NCBI RefSeq assembly: GCF_000237925.1
Contig: NC_031502.1
Location: 11,148,630 to 11,212,629, forward strand
Direction of reading: 5' to 3'
Length of the DNA stretch: 64,000 nucleotides
DNA from: Schistosoma mansoni
Lineage: Eukaryota > Platyhelminthes > Trematoda > Strigeidida > Schistosomatidae
Below are positions 37,432-48,456 of this stretch, piece by piece. The position numbers and the translations under genes were made by a program. Each line of letters starts with the position of its first letter. Position 1 is the stretch's first letter. The notes under the pieces are model-generated. The model saw nothing but the letters and a program-made list of their open reading frames with translations. It searched no databases and was not told where the DNA came from.

Positions 37432-37672
37432 AGCATCTGGAAGCACTGGACGGCCGTTTCGTCCTATTGTGGGACTCCTCAGCAGTGCGCATCCACGACC
37501 TCACCTCACGAAATTCGAACCCAGGACCTTCCAGTCCCACAATAGGACGAAACAGCCGTCCAGTGCTTCTAGGTTTTCCCTGGTGGTCTAGTTTTAATAG
37601 ACTCACGCTTTCAACTATGAAAATACTAAATCTCCACAAAATCCCCTTCTGATAATAAAATTCAGCATCTGT
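37432..37672. repeat. inverted-dimer tRNA/hammerhead repeat (copy B)
   Basis: The left half is in minus orientation (hammerhead then tRNA B box ATTCGAACCCAGG) and the right half in plus orientation (GTCCCACAATAGGACGAAAC to the CCCCTTCTGATAAT end). Arms of about 40 nt at 37438-37478 and 37530-37570 are nearly perfect reverse complements. AGCATCTG at 37432-37439 and 37665-37672 (12 bp with one mismatch) looks like a target-site duplication around the whole dimer. Open frames across it are by-products. Confidence 0.75.
37444..37487 (-). ncRNA. hammerhead ribozyme motif with complete core
   Basis: Read on the minus strand: CACTG (stem I), CTGAGGA (core CUGANGA with N=G), GTCC / GGAC stem II closed by a CACAATA loop, GAAA, a tiny ACGG/CCGT stem III, then the GTC cleavage triplet and CAGTG closing stem I. 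All conserved core positions are present. Schistosome Sm-alpha repeats are known to encode active hammerheads with similarly short stem III. Activity here is not shown. Confidence 0.7.
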
Positions 37673-39289
37673 ATGTTTTTAGCAAAGTGATTACTGATGC
37701 AATCTACGTTCATATCGGAAACATGACTGTTGATTTCGACTAGTTATTCCACCAGTGATAAAGCTAATACATGAGTGCTCCCATTTGATGTAAATTTGTA
37801 GTTATTTGGTAATCGGGAAACAAAAATTTGATACTAACAAAGGATAAACAATGTTCAGACGATATTTAGTGTAATATTGATAATAAATGTATTAGTAGGG
37901 ACGAGTGATTTTTGTTCTCATTGGAAATGAGACGAAATGAAATAAAAAAATATTTTTGAAGGAATTCGGTGATAATTTAATAGGTTATAAGATGTTGGTG
38001 CTTTAATGTGGAACCCACTACTGATAATCTGTTATCCAAATTGTGTTTTTATAGATAAAGTTGAATTTCAAACTAATATGATTATTTTTTCGTTTATATT
38101 CATCTTCTAATTCACTGCTAATCAGTACACATGAATTGAAACTTCTGTGTTGGAAAGATGTCTATTATTAGCTATTTGATTGTTACTCTAGTAAAATAAA
38201 AACTTTTTAGTATATTTATTTTAGACACGAAATTCATAGCGTAAAAGGATAAGCATAATAACAGGGTTGTGAAGGAGGATAGTAGTATATAGTATGAGGT
38301 AGTTACTCATTGACTATACTAAACAATCATTGCACTGCATTGGGAATGAGCTGAAGATAAGAAATGTGCACCGCCAGATTTCATTTTAAAGGGTATGAAG
38401 ATAAAGTTATTACTGTGGAACCTAAAAATCTCAGATATGATTCTAAGTGAGGTTCTGTTTGACGATTTAAGGAGAAAAAGACCTTCTTGGCTATATCAGT
38501 ACCACTGTTTGCCATACAACTGTATGAAACACTGTTTTTATATTTTTTTCTAATTCAGAATGTCAGCCTCTTGACACTAAAGAATAAATAATGCATCATA
38601 TATACCGAATTGTCTTCACAGATGATTTCACTAGCAAAGTGTGAAGTTGATAGAGTTCCCCTGTAAGAAATTATCTAATTACAAGTAACAATCATACCGT
38701 TAATAATAGAAGAAAACAGTCATTTAAATAGAACAGCAAACATGGATATTCATCTGTTTACTTTTAATGTTAAGTGATTACTTGATTTAGTGTTTATTTT
38801 ATTATTTTATTTTTTAAAATGAGAAATCTCGATTTAAAGAAATATAAACAGATCAAATATAAAATATGTTTATGGAGCAGGATAATTTACTCTATTGAAA
38901 TAAGAAAAGTAGCAGTTACCTTGGTGATTTATGTTCTAATTGTCAGACATGCACACAAATAAATACGAACATCATTTTCTTCTCAAGGTTAATCAAATAA
39001 ATTAGATCCCCTTTACCTAGTGATTCTATATCTGTCATCTAATATGGGTTTGACTAGTATAAATAGTTACAAAAAAACTAACATTTATGGTTTAAAATTC
39101 AGTTATCATGTATTTGTTTGTAAGCCTTATATATTCAACCAAGAATATTTCATTATAGGGTTTTGTGATGTCATAGCTGAATAGTTTTTAGTTACCTGGT
39201 TTCAGAACATAGAACCCTGGACCCTGAATTGATTGTAGTGTTCGGGGTTTATGAAAATTTCTGGATTTTGAAGTTTACATCATTGGTTT
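37673..39289. other. no gene seen
   Basis: AT-rich. 39150-39250 may hold a decayed end of the next short repeat. No coding pattern. Confidence 0.5.
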
Positions 39290-39640
39290 ACCTCAGCTGG
39301 ACAACCATCAATAACCAGGAAACACTGGACAGCTGTTTCACATCAATATGGGACTCCTCACAAGTGTTGACTCACGACTGCACCGTGGATAGGACGTGAG
39401 ACCCTCAGGTCTATTGACGAGCGATTAACCTTTAAACCACTGATTCGACGTCCAGCAATTTATATTGTCTAATCAAAATCAATTCCTGGTATTGTGTAAC
39501 TGTCCTCCGATTTCAATGGTGAGTAACTACATCACATCAGAAATGATTGAACTCCACTGGTCATGGCTGTTCGCTCAAAATCCAAGAATCACCTCTGGAG
39601 ACTAGTTACTTGATACTTATTAGTATAGAGGTATATAGAG
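39290..39640 (-). repeat. tRNA/hammerhead short repeat, degraded (copy H)
   Basis: Minus orientation: AAACACTGGACAGCTGTTTC and GGGACTCCTCA are the hammerhead part, followed by a worn tRNA-like block to about 39470. 39480-39620 is the same tail as in copy A. Confidence 0.6.
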
Positions 39641-42042
39641 TTTGTTGAATTTTACAGTTTAACGAAAATGAATTTTTACCAGTCATATTTTCAGATGATA
39701 TAAATTCTGCCACTAACAATATTTAACAACCGTTGTAACATTTCTTATTTTGTTCTTCAATTATTTGGTAATGAGCAGTGATAAAATCGTTGCTTTGGAT
39801 TAGAATCAGCAGAATCCTTGAACTAACTTGTTATTTAAATATAAGTAAAGTATCATGAGAACTTAAGTGTTATAAGATTGGGATTTATCATGGGTGACAA
39901 TTTGTCACCAAGTGATTGAAATTGAAAAGGTATTCTCCGAATTCCAACCCAACCAATGAGAATTTCATTTCGGGACGTTTAGAATTCTAGTTTAAATTTC
40001 AACGAAATTTATAGTTGTGTGATTCTTGTTAGGAAAACTGTGAACTTTCCTCGGAAGTTTCATTTCACATCATTCAGTAATGTTACTTATGATTTGTACT
40101 TAAAAGTAACTCATCAAGTGTTACAGTTTCTTACTGATTAAAATATTGGTTCATGAAACTGGAGTCTAATAATAATATTTTTGTCATGAATAAAGCACAG
40201 AGAAAAATAGTGATCAGACAAATTAAATACTAATAGACTAGTTTCTGTTCTGAATAACATTTTCCCATCAGGTTCAACCGAAGTCTCCGTATATCTAAAA
40301 CTATTGACCGGGTCTAATTGGCACGGTTACTCTATTTACACGTATTGTTTGACCTCGCATAGGAGCCAACAAAATGTAATCTCATTTGTGATATAGCACT
40401 GATGATTAAATTTGATTTAAGGAGGACTCTAACCAATAACCTTTCATTTGATTGGATAAGGTCAACTGTGACTTTACATTCGTTAAACAATTTTTCATGC
40501 TACCCGATATCATTTTAACGGATGGAAAGATTATTTGACTGGGGTTCATGCGATCAGTTTCCTGAACTGTTAGTAATGATGTGTCCAAATGATAATTATT
40601 CACAAAAACCAAATCGTATTAATGCAAATCCTCACATTGAACAAATATGAGATAGAAAACAGTTGGCCAGAAAACGGCTTCATTTCATATAGAGAGATAG
40701 TACTATTAAATACAAAATATTGATAGAAATAATTATATTTCACTTGCAAGTCGTCAGCTTATCAAATCAAGCTAACTGTAAGATATCTTTATTGAACATC
40801 ACATCAGATTTTAGAATTATATCTATTTATCTGAAAAAAAGGCACAGTTCATCACTCAGTTTAACTGTTGAATTTCGACCAACCTATAACTACTTTGTTA
40901 CTGAAACCGTCAACTGAAACGCCAAATGTCAACAGACGTTTTAGTGTGTTTTATCCTTATTCACTGTTATGATTTTGTGACTACTGTGAAACTAGAAAAA
41001 AATTGCCTACACGACGTTTTTAACCGAATACTGTTGTTTTACTACTTAATATTGAAGGAAACCTAATCATGCGACAAATTACTGATTTATAATAACATAC
41101 AAGAAATGTGTTTATTGTGAAATAATATGCAAAATAGGTTATCAACCATTTTAAAATAAATCGTCTCATTGATTTTGATTTTAATTTAAATCGGAATCAG
41201 AGAGATTTCTTAATCTTATTTCACTATTGGTCTTATTCTACTTTTGTAAATGTAACGTATTACACTATCAATTTTAGGCGTAATCATCAACTATAGTTTG
41301 CTTCGAAATGAAATTAATTTACTTTTCTTTCATGAGTATATATACGGGCGAAACAAATAAGTAAAAACTGTGACTGTAACGCTAGGTTATTGCGATAGGT
41401 TCAGGAAAGCTTTCGTTTCCAGAGCAAAACTGAACACTAGCAAGGCATTTCTACTGGATTCAACCAAGCTGGGAATGAGATGTTAACTCGTCGACGATAC
41501 GAGATGAAGATCAAGCTATATCAACTCTTGGATTGATTTGAAGATGTAAATGAAATGACTGTTTAATAGTCCTAGAGTGTCGTGTTGTTTACGAAGCCTG
41601 AGAGTCCTGTATGTCTGTGTTTGGGATGAAGTCAGAATACTGGTGATGGACCTGATATTATAACAAAAGAACTATAGGTATCCTCCTAGTTCTAAAAGGT
41701 TTTCCAGATGATGTCAGTTTATGGTGAAACCTATATAATGTTAGAAGTCTTTGGAAAACCATATAATCAAACAACAAGAAACAGCAAAAAATATTCATGG
41801 AAAGCATAATTCTTTTTTCAACTGTATGATTAGAAATACACAATAGAACGTGATATAGAATATATGTGTCATTATCAATCATTTGTGCAAATTAAAGTAT
41901 AATATAATAAGATATGGTTATTTATGAATGAATTTTTAAGTCAAAAACATCTGAAAATATTTGTTTAAAGCCATAAGAAATAAAATGTTCATAATCTCTT
42001 TTAATAAATATAGATAAAATGAATTTTTTTTGTTTTGGGAAT
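39641..42042. other. no gene seen
   Basis: AT-rich sequence; the short open frames have no recognisable product. Confidence 0.5.
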
Positions 42043-42714
42043 TGTAGCTATGACTTACTTACTTAAGCCTATTACCCCTCGTGGAGGAGCATAGGCCGCA
42101 CACTAGCATTCTACATCCAACCCTGTCCCAAACAATCCTTTCCAGTTAACATTCATCCTTTTCATATCTACTTCTATTTCCCGGAGAAATGTGTTCTCTG
42201 GCCTTCTTCTTTTCCTCTTCCCTTTTGGATTCCATGTTAGGGATTGCCTCGTGATGCAGTTCGGTGATCTCCTCAATGCATGTCTTATCCACTTCCAACG
42301 TCTTTTCCTAATTTCCTCTTCAGCTGCGAGCTGGTTTGTCTTCTACCACAGAAGGCTGTTGCTGATAGTATCCGGCCAGTGAATGTTGAGTATTTTGCGC
42401 AAACAACTGTTTATAAGTACTTGTACCTTCTTGACGATGGTTGTAGTAGTTCTCCACGTTTCAGCTCCGTACAGTAGAACTGTCTTGAAGATTCTCCCTT
42501 TAATATTGGTTGACAGTTATTTTGAGTTCCAAACGTTCTTCGATTGTAGAAATGCGTTCCTTGCTTTGCTAATCCTTGCCTTTACATCTGCATCCGATCC
42601 TCCTTCTTCATCAATGATGCTTCCCAGTTACGTGAATGTTCCCACTTCTTCCAGAGTTTCTCCATGAAGTGTGATTGGCTTGGCGTTCACCGTGTTGTAT
42701 TTGTGTAGCTATGA
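42043..42714 (-). mobile_element. 5'-truncated RTE LINE with 11 bp target-site duplications
   Basis: TGTAGCTATGA at 42043-42053 and 42704-42714 flanks a 650 bp insert (42054-42703). On the minus strand it encodes the end of an RTE reverse transcriptase: [77 protein letters not shown]. It ends with a TAAGTAAGTAAG tail, typical of RTE. At least four premature stops are visible, so it is not coding, but both boundaries are sharp. Confidence 0.88.
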
Positions 42715-44387
42715 ACGAACTGTTTATTCATACTACTTTCGAATAATGTGGTTTACATTTACACATTTTAAAAAAAAACTTTCTAAAATAGGTATAGGGA
42801 TTTATATTCTTATAGTGTCATATGCAAAATCTCTTTTGTGAGTAAACAAATATAAAATATATTAATGTGTATTTTGCAAAGGAAGATACTTTAAGACTGA
42901 TAAACTCAGTCATTCAATCATGAATGAATAAAATGATAAATATTAGTGTGAAGTAAGGTCTTTCAAGGGGAAAATACAAAGACTGAGGACTGTTTCATGG
43001 TAAATCTTTATTAAAACCCTATAAATTAAACAAAATTCAACTTTTCCAGCTGAGCTATTCAATACTATCATACACTAAAGTGCAAAAGAAGGGAAATGAC
43101 CACTGAAATATTCTGATTAAAGCAACTGAGTGAATAATTTCTCAATAACTACAGAACAGAAGACTATTTTGGCATGAATCTATTTCAGTCTAAAAAGCCA
43201 ATATTCGAAGTCACTAACTATTGCTGATAATTAGTTTGTTTTTCACTTTTCTTGTCATACTAATACTAATAAAACTGTATGGCAAGCCAAGTCGTAGACA
43301 ATTCCACTTAAATGTCGCATATAAATGAGCGTCATCAATTGCTTCACATAATGCTCATTACAAATGTGAGAAAACTATCGTTTTGTAGTTGAGTCCACAA
43401 GTTTGTAGTTCCTTTGGAAAGTTTTTTGTTGTGTAAGTTCTGCAGTGTATCAAAATGAGGGTTGTTACGTGTTACAATTCGAAGTAAAATAATCACGCTA
43501 GTCGGAATTGAACTGTGTATTTCTACTGTGATTTCCTTTATAAAAAATTTAGAATTAGATAGTAGCATTAGGACTATTAGCCTTAATAGAGGTGAGAATG
43601 GTACTCTAAAAGTCGGCTAGTAGAGATATTTTAATGAAATTCATGACATTCATTCTAATCCAAGACGACTTACATCCAAGAGTAGAACAGTATAAACAGT
43701 TGGTTGTTATTTGAATATGGTTTCATCAATCACCTATGAGTTTTAACCAATAAAATGAAGTGATTCAACTCAACTCAACAATACATAGTATTAATGATTT
43801 CTCTGTGCTTACTCAGTTAAATAATCTGTATACTAAACAAACTTCTAATGACTACATCTTTCTTAAATGTTAGACTTTTTTGACAATAAGATTTTGTATA
43901 CACTTTCAAAATCAATCACATTATTATTCACTTTCTGATATTAAATTGAGACTTCAATAAGCCATTCACTAATTCATTTTTTTCCACATATTTTAACCAT
44001 GATAAGTTGACATTATATTCTATATGTAATTATATATAAACATCCACTAGTAGTCCTCAGTATGAGTAAATGTATATATCTTTATACATGTAGAATTGTA
44101 TATGTGCTTATTTCTTCAAAATAAGTACAATCTAATCAACAATGAAAATAGCATCTGGATTTATGTGTTTACGGACAAGTATAATTAAACTTGATAAATG
44201 AATGTTCAATCATTTTCCTCTTGTACAACAAAAAATAACCTGTCAATAGGTATTCTGTAATTATTTAACATCTTTTTTAATGAAAAAGAGCAATCAGCTC
44301 ATAAACATACAATTTTTTTATACAAGTGGTTCATGTAATTCATTGTGCTTAAGTCAACAGGTCATCATTTTGATGATACTAATAAAC
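42715..44387. other. no gene seen
   Basis: AT-rich sequence without a recognisable feature. Confidence 0.5.
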
Positions 44388-44662
44388 TATTAACGACATA
44401 GTAAGCAAAGATGGATAGTGGCTAGCAGTGGAATCCAGGACAGATGTCACTTAACAAATGACATTATTATTATTATTTTATTTTTAGTTTCGTTATCATT
44501 TAGCCACTATTCATCTTTGCTTACTATGCTTGTGAATTAAGGCTATATCGAGGCAATACGCACAGTATGCACATATGCCAATTAGAGACTGACCAGTTGC
44601 AGTCCTAAAAACATCAATGGGGAGATCCAAACAAACAATACTAAGTATATTAACGACATAGT
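44388..44662. repeat. inverted Sm-alpha-like repeat inside a 15 bp target-site duplication
   Basis: TATTAACGACATAGT occurs at 44388-44402 and 44648-44662. The 245 bp between starts with a minus-oriented piece (AAGATGGATAGTGGCTAGCA) and continues in plus orientation (TAGCCACTATTCATCTTTGC, then the tail to 44647). Arms 44397-44424 and 44501-44528 are reverse complements at 27 of 28 positions. The minus piece and the plus piece therefore arrived together. Confidence 0.8.
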
Positions 44663-44890
44663 TTTATAAACTTTTAAATTACATCTCAATAGTATTTTGG
44701 CATGCATACCTAAGTGTTCTTGTCAGACAGACATTAACACATAAATGATATAAATAATCATATAAAAATTATGCATCATGTATTCTTTGAAACAAAGAGG
44801 TAAAAAAACTTATGCACTAATATCGATTTCATTGTAAACGTCAGTAGTTCGTAAAAATTTATAAATGGATGAGTTTACTTGTTAGCTTGA
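44663..44890. other. no gene seen
   Basis: Short AT-rich spacer. Confidence 0.4.
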
Positions 44891-45087
44891 CTGAATCAGT
44901 TTTTCTTTCTTTATTTATTTTCGCCCTCTCAATTTCGTAAACAACACCCGAGCCACGAGAAGGCAATGAGTAGGACTTCCCTGGCAGAGGCTATAAACGC
45001 GTGGCCATGTGAGAGTATTTCGAGAGGGAGAGCAGACTCTCCCCACTCTCGGCCCGTACCAGGGCATCTGGGTGCCTGAGTCAGTTA
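44891..45087 (-). repeat. dispersed repeat, second copy, with TSD-like ends
   Basis: Matches 257-425. CTGAATCAGTT at 44891-44901 and CTGAGTCAGTT at 45077-45087 (10 of 11) resemble target-site duplications. The left end is T-rich (TTTCTTTCTTTATTTATTTT), as the reverse complement of an A-rich tail would be, so the unit is probably a minus-oriented retroposon. Confidence 0.65.
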
Positions 45088-45447
45088 TCTTTATGTTAGA
45101 ACTTTTTTATCGGACACTGAAATCATCCACTGTAGTATTGATAAAATTCAAAGGAATCCTAATTTTTCATCGAAATGCATAATCAAAAGACTATTATAAG
45201 TCAATTATGCTTAAAAAGCTAGATAATGGTGAAGCTATTGAAAGATAACTAGCTTTATCAAGGTGATTTTATAAACAATACTTATAATTCCAACTTATGT
45301 TCCATAAGTAAGTGTTGAGATTTCACGCAATTCGAGATTAAGCGTTTGTTTAATACTACATGGTTAACAACGATTATTCAGTTGACGTTGGTCTATAAGA
45401 AAAACTATTTTCATTTTAACATTTATATTTTGTTAGACTTACTCCAT
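45088..45447. other. no gene seen
   Basis: AT-rich spacer. Confidence 0.4.
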
Positions 45448-45641
45448 TGTGGGAGAGAACAAACCAGATTTTAGCGAAGGAAGAAATCAGGAAGAAGCGC
45501 TGGAAGTGGATCGTAAATACATTGAGGAAAGCACCCAACTACGACACATGGCAAATATGAGAAGAATGAACGACATTTAGATAGAACTAGAAAGGAAGGC
45601 CCAGGACAGAGTGGGTTGGAGAGTGCTGTTTGGCGGCCTAA
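45448..45641 (+). mobile_element. RTE LINE fragment, 3' end of ORF
   Basis: The plus strand reads [30 protein letters not shown] and, after an internal deletion, MRRMNDI and ELERKAQDRVGW. These are the final blocks of an RTE reverse transcriptase of a different subfamily from the 42 kb copy. About 190 bp remain. Confidence 0.8.
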
Positions 45642-46741
45642 AATTGAGACATTTTATTACTTAATTACAATGAAGCTTTAAAATCTAGAATATCATAAAT
45701 CTACTCATTTTAAGTGTCAGAAAATAAATAATTTAAGTAAACGTGAATTGATTTCATATCATACAATTTTAACAGTGGATATAAATAAACACAAAACTCA
45801 GATTAATAAACGCCTTTCAGTCACAATTCTCTAACGAATGTATCAAAATAGTACTAGTTGAACATAAAATGATAATATCCCAAAAATGAAAATGATTACT
45901 TTTACAGTCTGACCTTAGATAGCATGTGGTAATCTCTTTCAAGGATTTCTTATTCAGTATAAAAGTTTTATTTTAAACATCTATTTCTGTCTCATGTAGA
46001 AAACGTATACTGAAATTGAACAACTATGTCTTACTTATTTTTATAAATTATTACCATTACTATTATTATTGGATAATCAGTTTTAGCAAGAAAATTGATA
46101 TTCATATCCTTCTCAAATGACACAAATTATGGATTTCAGTCAAATGGAATATATGTCAGCATATTATTGTGATCCCTCTGTCACTAGTTTACGTCTGAAG
46201 TAAAATAAATACTAATTTATCTCAGTGGATCTTCTTTCTGATAAATTCGGGTGATTAAATATTCTACTGGCTCACTTACCAAGTAACTGTTTACGTTATA
46301 AAAAGAGCTAAGTGATTTGACTTTTCACCTATTGGTTTACATGTTCAACGGAAATCGTCTTTTGTATTCGACTTTATTAAAAGTTTATTGATGTAATTAA
46401 TATTGGCTTTATTACATAAATCTTTATACATAAGTCGCCTCAGCTTATATTTACCATTCGAAAGTATTTATGTTACTATCATCATCTTGTATTTCTCGTC
46501 AACAGTCTAAAACAGTTTTATAAATTCGTTATTTTATGTACCAAAGTACAATAAAATATGAACTGTAATTCTTGAAGTGTACCTCACAGACGTGTGTTTG
46601 AAGATCATGTGTTTATTTAATGATAGAAATTATCTAAAAAGACAAACAAAAAATACAAAAATTGATTAGCCATTAGTTTAGTTTGTTCATTTTTGTATTG
46701 TTTGTTTGCATCTTCCCATCGATGTTTAGGATTAAAATTGA
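45642..46741. other. no gene seen
   Basis: AT-rich, no recognisable feature. Confidence 0.5.
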
Positions 46742-46905
46742 TCATTCTCTTATTGGTATATATGCATCCTGTACGGACTGCCTCGATATCACCTTAAGTC
46801 ATAAGCATCATACGTAGAGATGCAGGTGCGTCCGGATGACGAGTCTCAAATAGGACGAAACGCGCGTCCCGGATTCCACTGCTAGCCACCATCCATCTTT
46901 GATTA
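46742..46905. repeat. inverted-junction Sm-alpha-like repeat
   Basis: 46742-46807 is the tail of the Sm-alpha-like unit in minus orientation (its reverse complement has CTTAAGGTGATATCGAGG, compare AATTAAGGTAATATCGAG at 61510). It is joined directly to a plus-oriented hammerhead and GGATTCCACTGCTAGCCAC at 46808-46905. Confidence 0.7.
46829..46877 (+). ncRNA. hammerhead ribozyme motif, one core change
   Basis: TCCGG/CCGGA stem I, ATGACGA in place of CUGANGA (first core base changed), GTCT/GGAC stem II with a CAAATA loop, GAAA, ACGCGCGT and the GTC cleavage triplet. Everything but that one core base is kept. The changed C normally pairs with a core G, so the copy is probably inactive. Confidence 0.6.
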
Positions 46906-47387
46906 ATCAAGTTTTAGTTGAGAAGATCGACTAACACTTAGCAGAGGATTTATTTCAATTCATGCAAAATCATTGTTATTTAAAATTGTTGCTAATAAGT
47001 ATAAGAAGTTAAAATGTCTATTAATGTATTATTTCTATTCAATTTATTTGATGAGCACAAAGTTAAGTGAAGCAATTCATACATTTTGTTTGATGAACAT
47101 TGTATTCCACTGAATTTTGCCAAGTTTACATTAAACAATAGAATGCAAATTTTTTAGATAATATACTAAGTAGACAACCTAGTTATTTCCATTATCCTTG
47201 GCCGCTGAATTCTGTTACTCATAAGAGTATAGTTAATATCAATTTTTAATGAAAACTGTTTTATAGACAATTGAAACATTCACGGGATTATCAAGTCTGT
47301 CTCATGTTATCTTATTTTTTTCCGAACTTTTTAGTAGACTAGATAAACCAGATTGTTTGACTGGCAAAAAATATAGTTGGGCATATG
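46906..47387. other. no gene seen
   Basis: AT-rich spacer. Confidence 0.4.
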
Positions 47388-47720
47388 TATAAAGGGAGGT
47401 GGTTTGTGTAGATTTGTTAAGTTTTAAAACGTTTTCATCACAGTCTGAGATTAGCTAGAGGACTATCGCAAACTAAAAATTACTGTACATTTGTGTTGCC
47501 ATCGTTTGGGTTGCCTTGGAGGTACACGCTTATTATATTTTACTGGTATTAAGTCACGACATTTGAACCTAGCAGTGAACATGACAATTTTTCAAGCCAC
47601 TGGATCCAAACGCTAACATCACCAACGTTTTTTAATTACTAATATATAGCTGTACACTGCTCCCACTTTTAATGATTTTGAGTCTGGGAAATGTTTTGTG
47701 GTAGGGGCTTTGATTATATG
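47388..47720 (-). repeat. old tRNA-derived short repeat (copy I)
   Basis: Begins GGGAGGTGGTTTGTGTAGAT, the diverged end sequence of the family. On the minus strand it has a tRNA-like block with CTAGGTTCAAATGTCG as B box at about 47560-47575. Hammerhead part not recognisable. Confidence 0.4.
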
Positions 47721-48411
47721 CATCTATATATATAAAAACTTTATGGTATATAAGGTTTATGCTTTTTAACAATTTTACTTCTGAATGTTTCACTTTAGAA
47801 AACTTATGTGCTCAAATGGAACATGAGTTTAAATAAATTAAAAAAACACAATTGTCTGTTTTTTTTATATTTACTAAGAATTATTTCAACAGAATTATGT
47901 TTACATGGGGTTCATATTTATGTAAACTTGCATTAGCATCCAAATACAGATGTAATTCAACGAGGGAAATTTCCTAATATACGTATTCAAAGTGTAAGGA
48001 TATAGATAACTAGTGCATAACTATTAGAAATAGTTAGATAACTGTGTTTAATAAATACATGAATGAATAAGTAAATAAAAGAATGAATGAAATAGATGGG
48101 CAGCAGCATAGACGATTCATACATGAATGACACGCCCAAATTCTCTTTTTACCCTAATTATTTTCAAAAAACATACACGCACCATATTGATGATAGACTT
48201 AATGAAAAATCATAATAAATAAACAAATAGATACATAATAGAATATTTTTTTTTTAAAAAAAACAAAAATTCAACATGAGTAGAAAATGGGTCACCACTA
48301 GTATCTTACTGCCTTTTCATTAAGATTAAAAAGTAACATTAAAGAGTATTATTTTCGTCCACTCCTCTCTATCCCTCGCTACTCTACTTAAAAACGGTTT
48401 ATCGTTCTATT

Positions 48412-48456
<45 letters not shown>

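Noticed and set aside
37430-37652. Overlapping 61-69 codon frames on both strands
   Set aside because: They lie on the palindromic tRNA/hammerhead repeat and come from its GC-richer composition, not from a protein gene.
48416-48452. (TA)n as a functional element
   Set aside because: A plain microsatellite, common in AT-rich genomes; nothing around it suggests a function.
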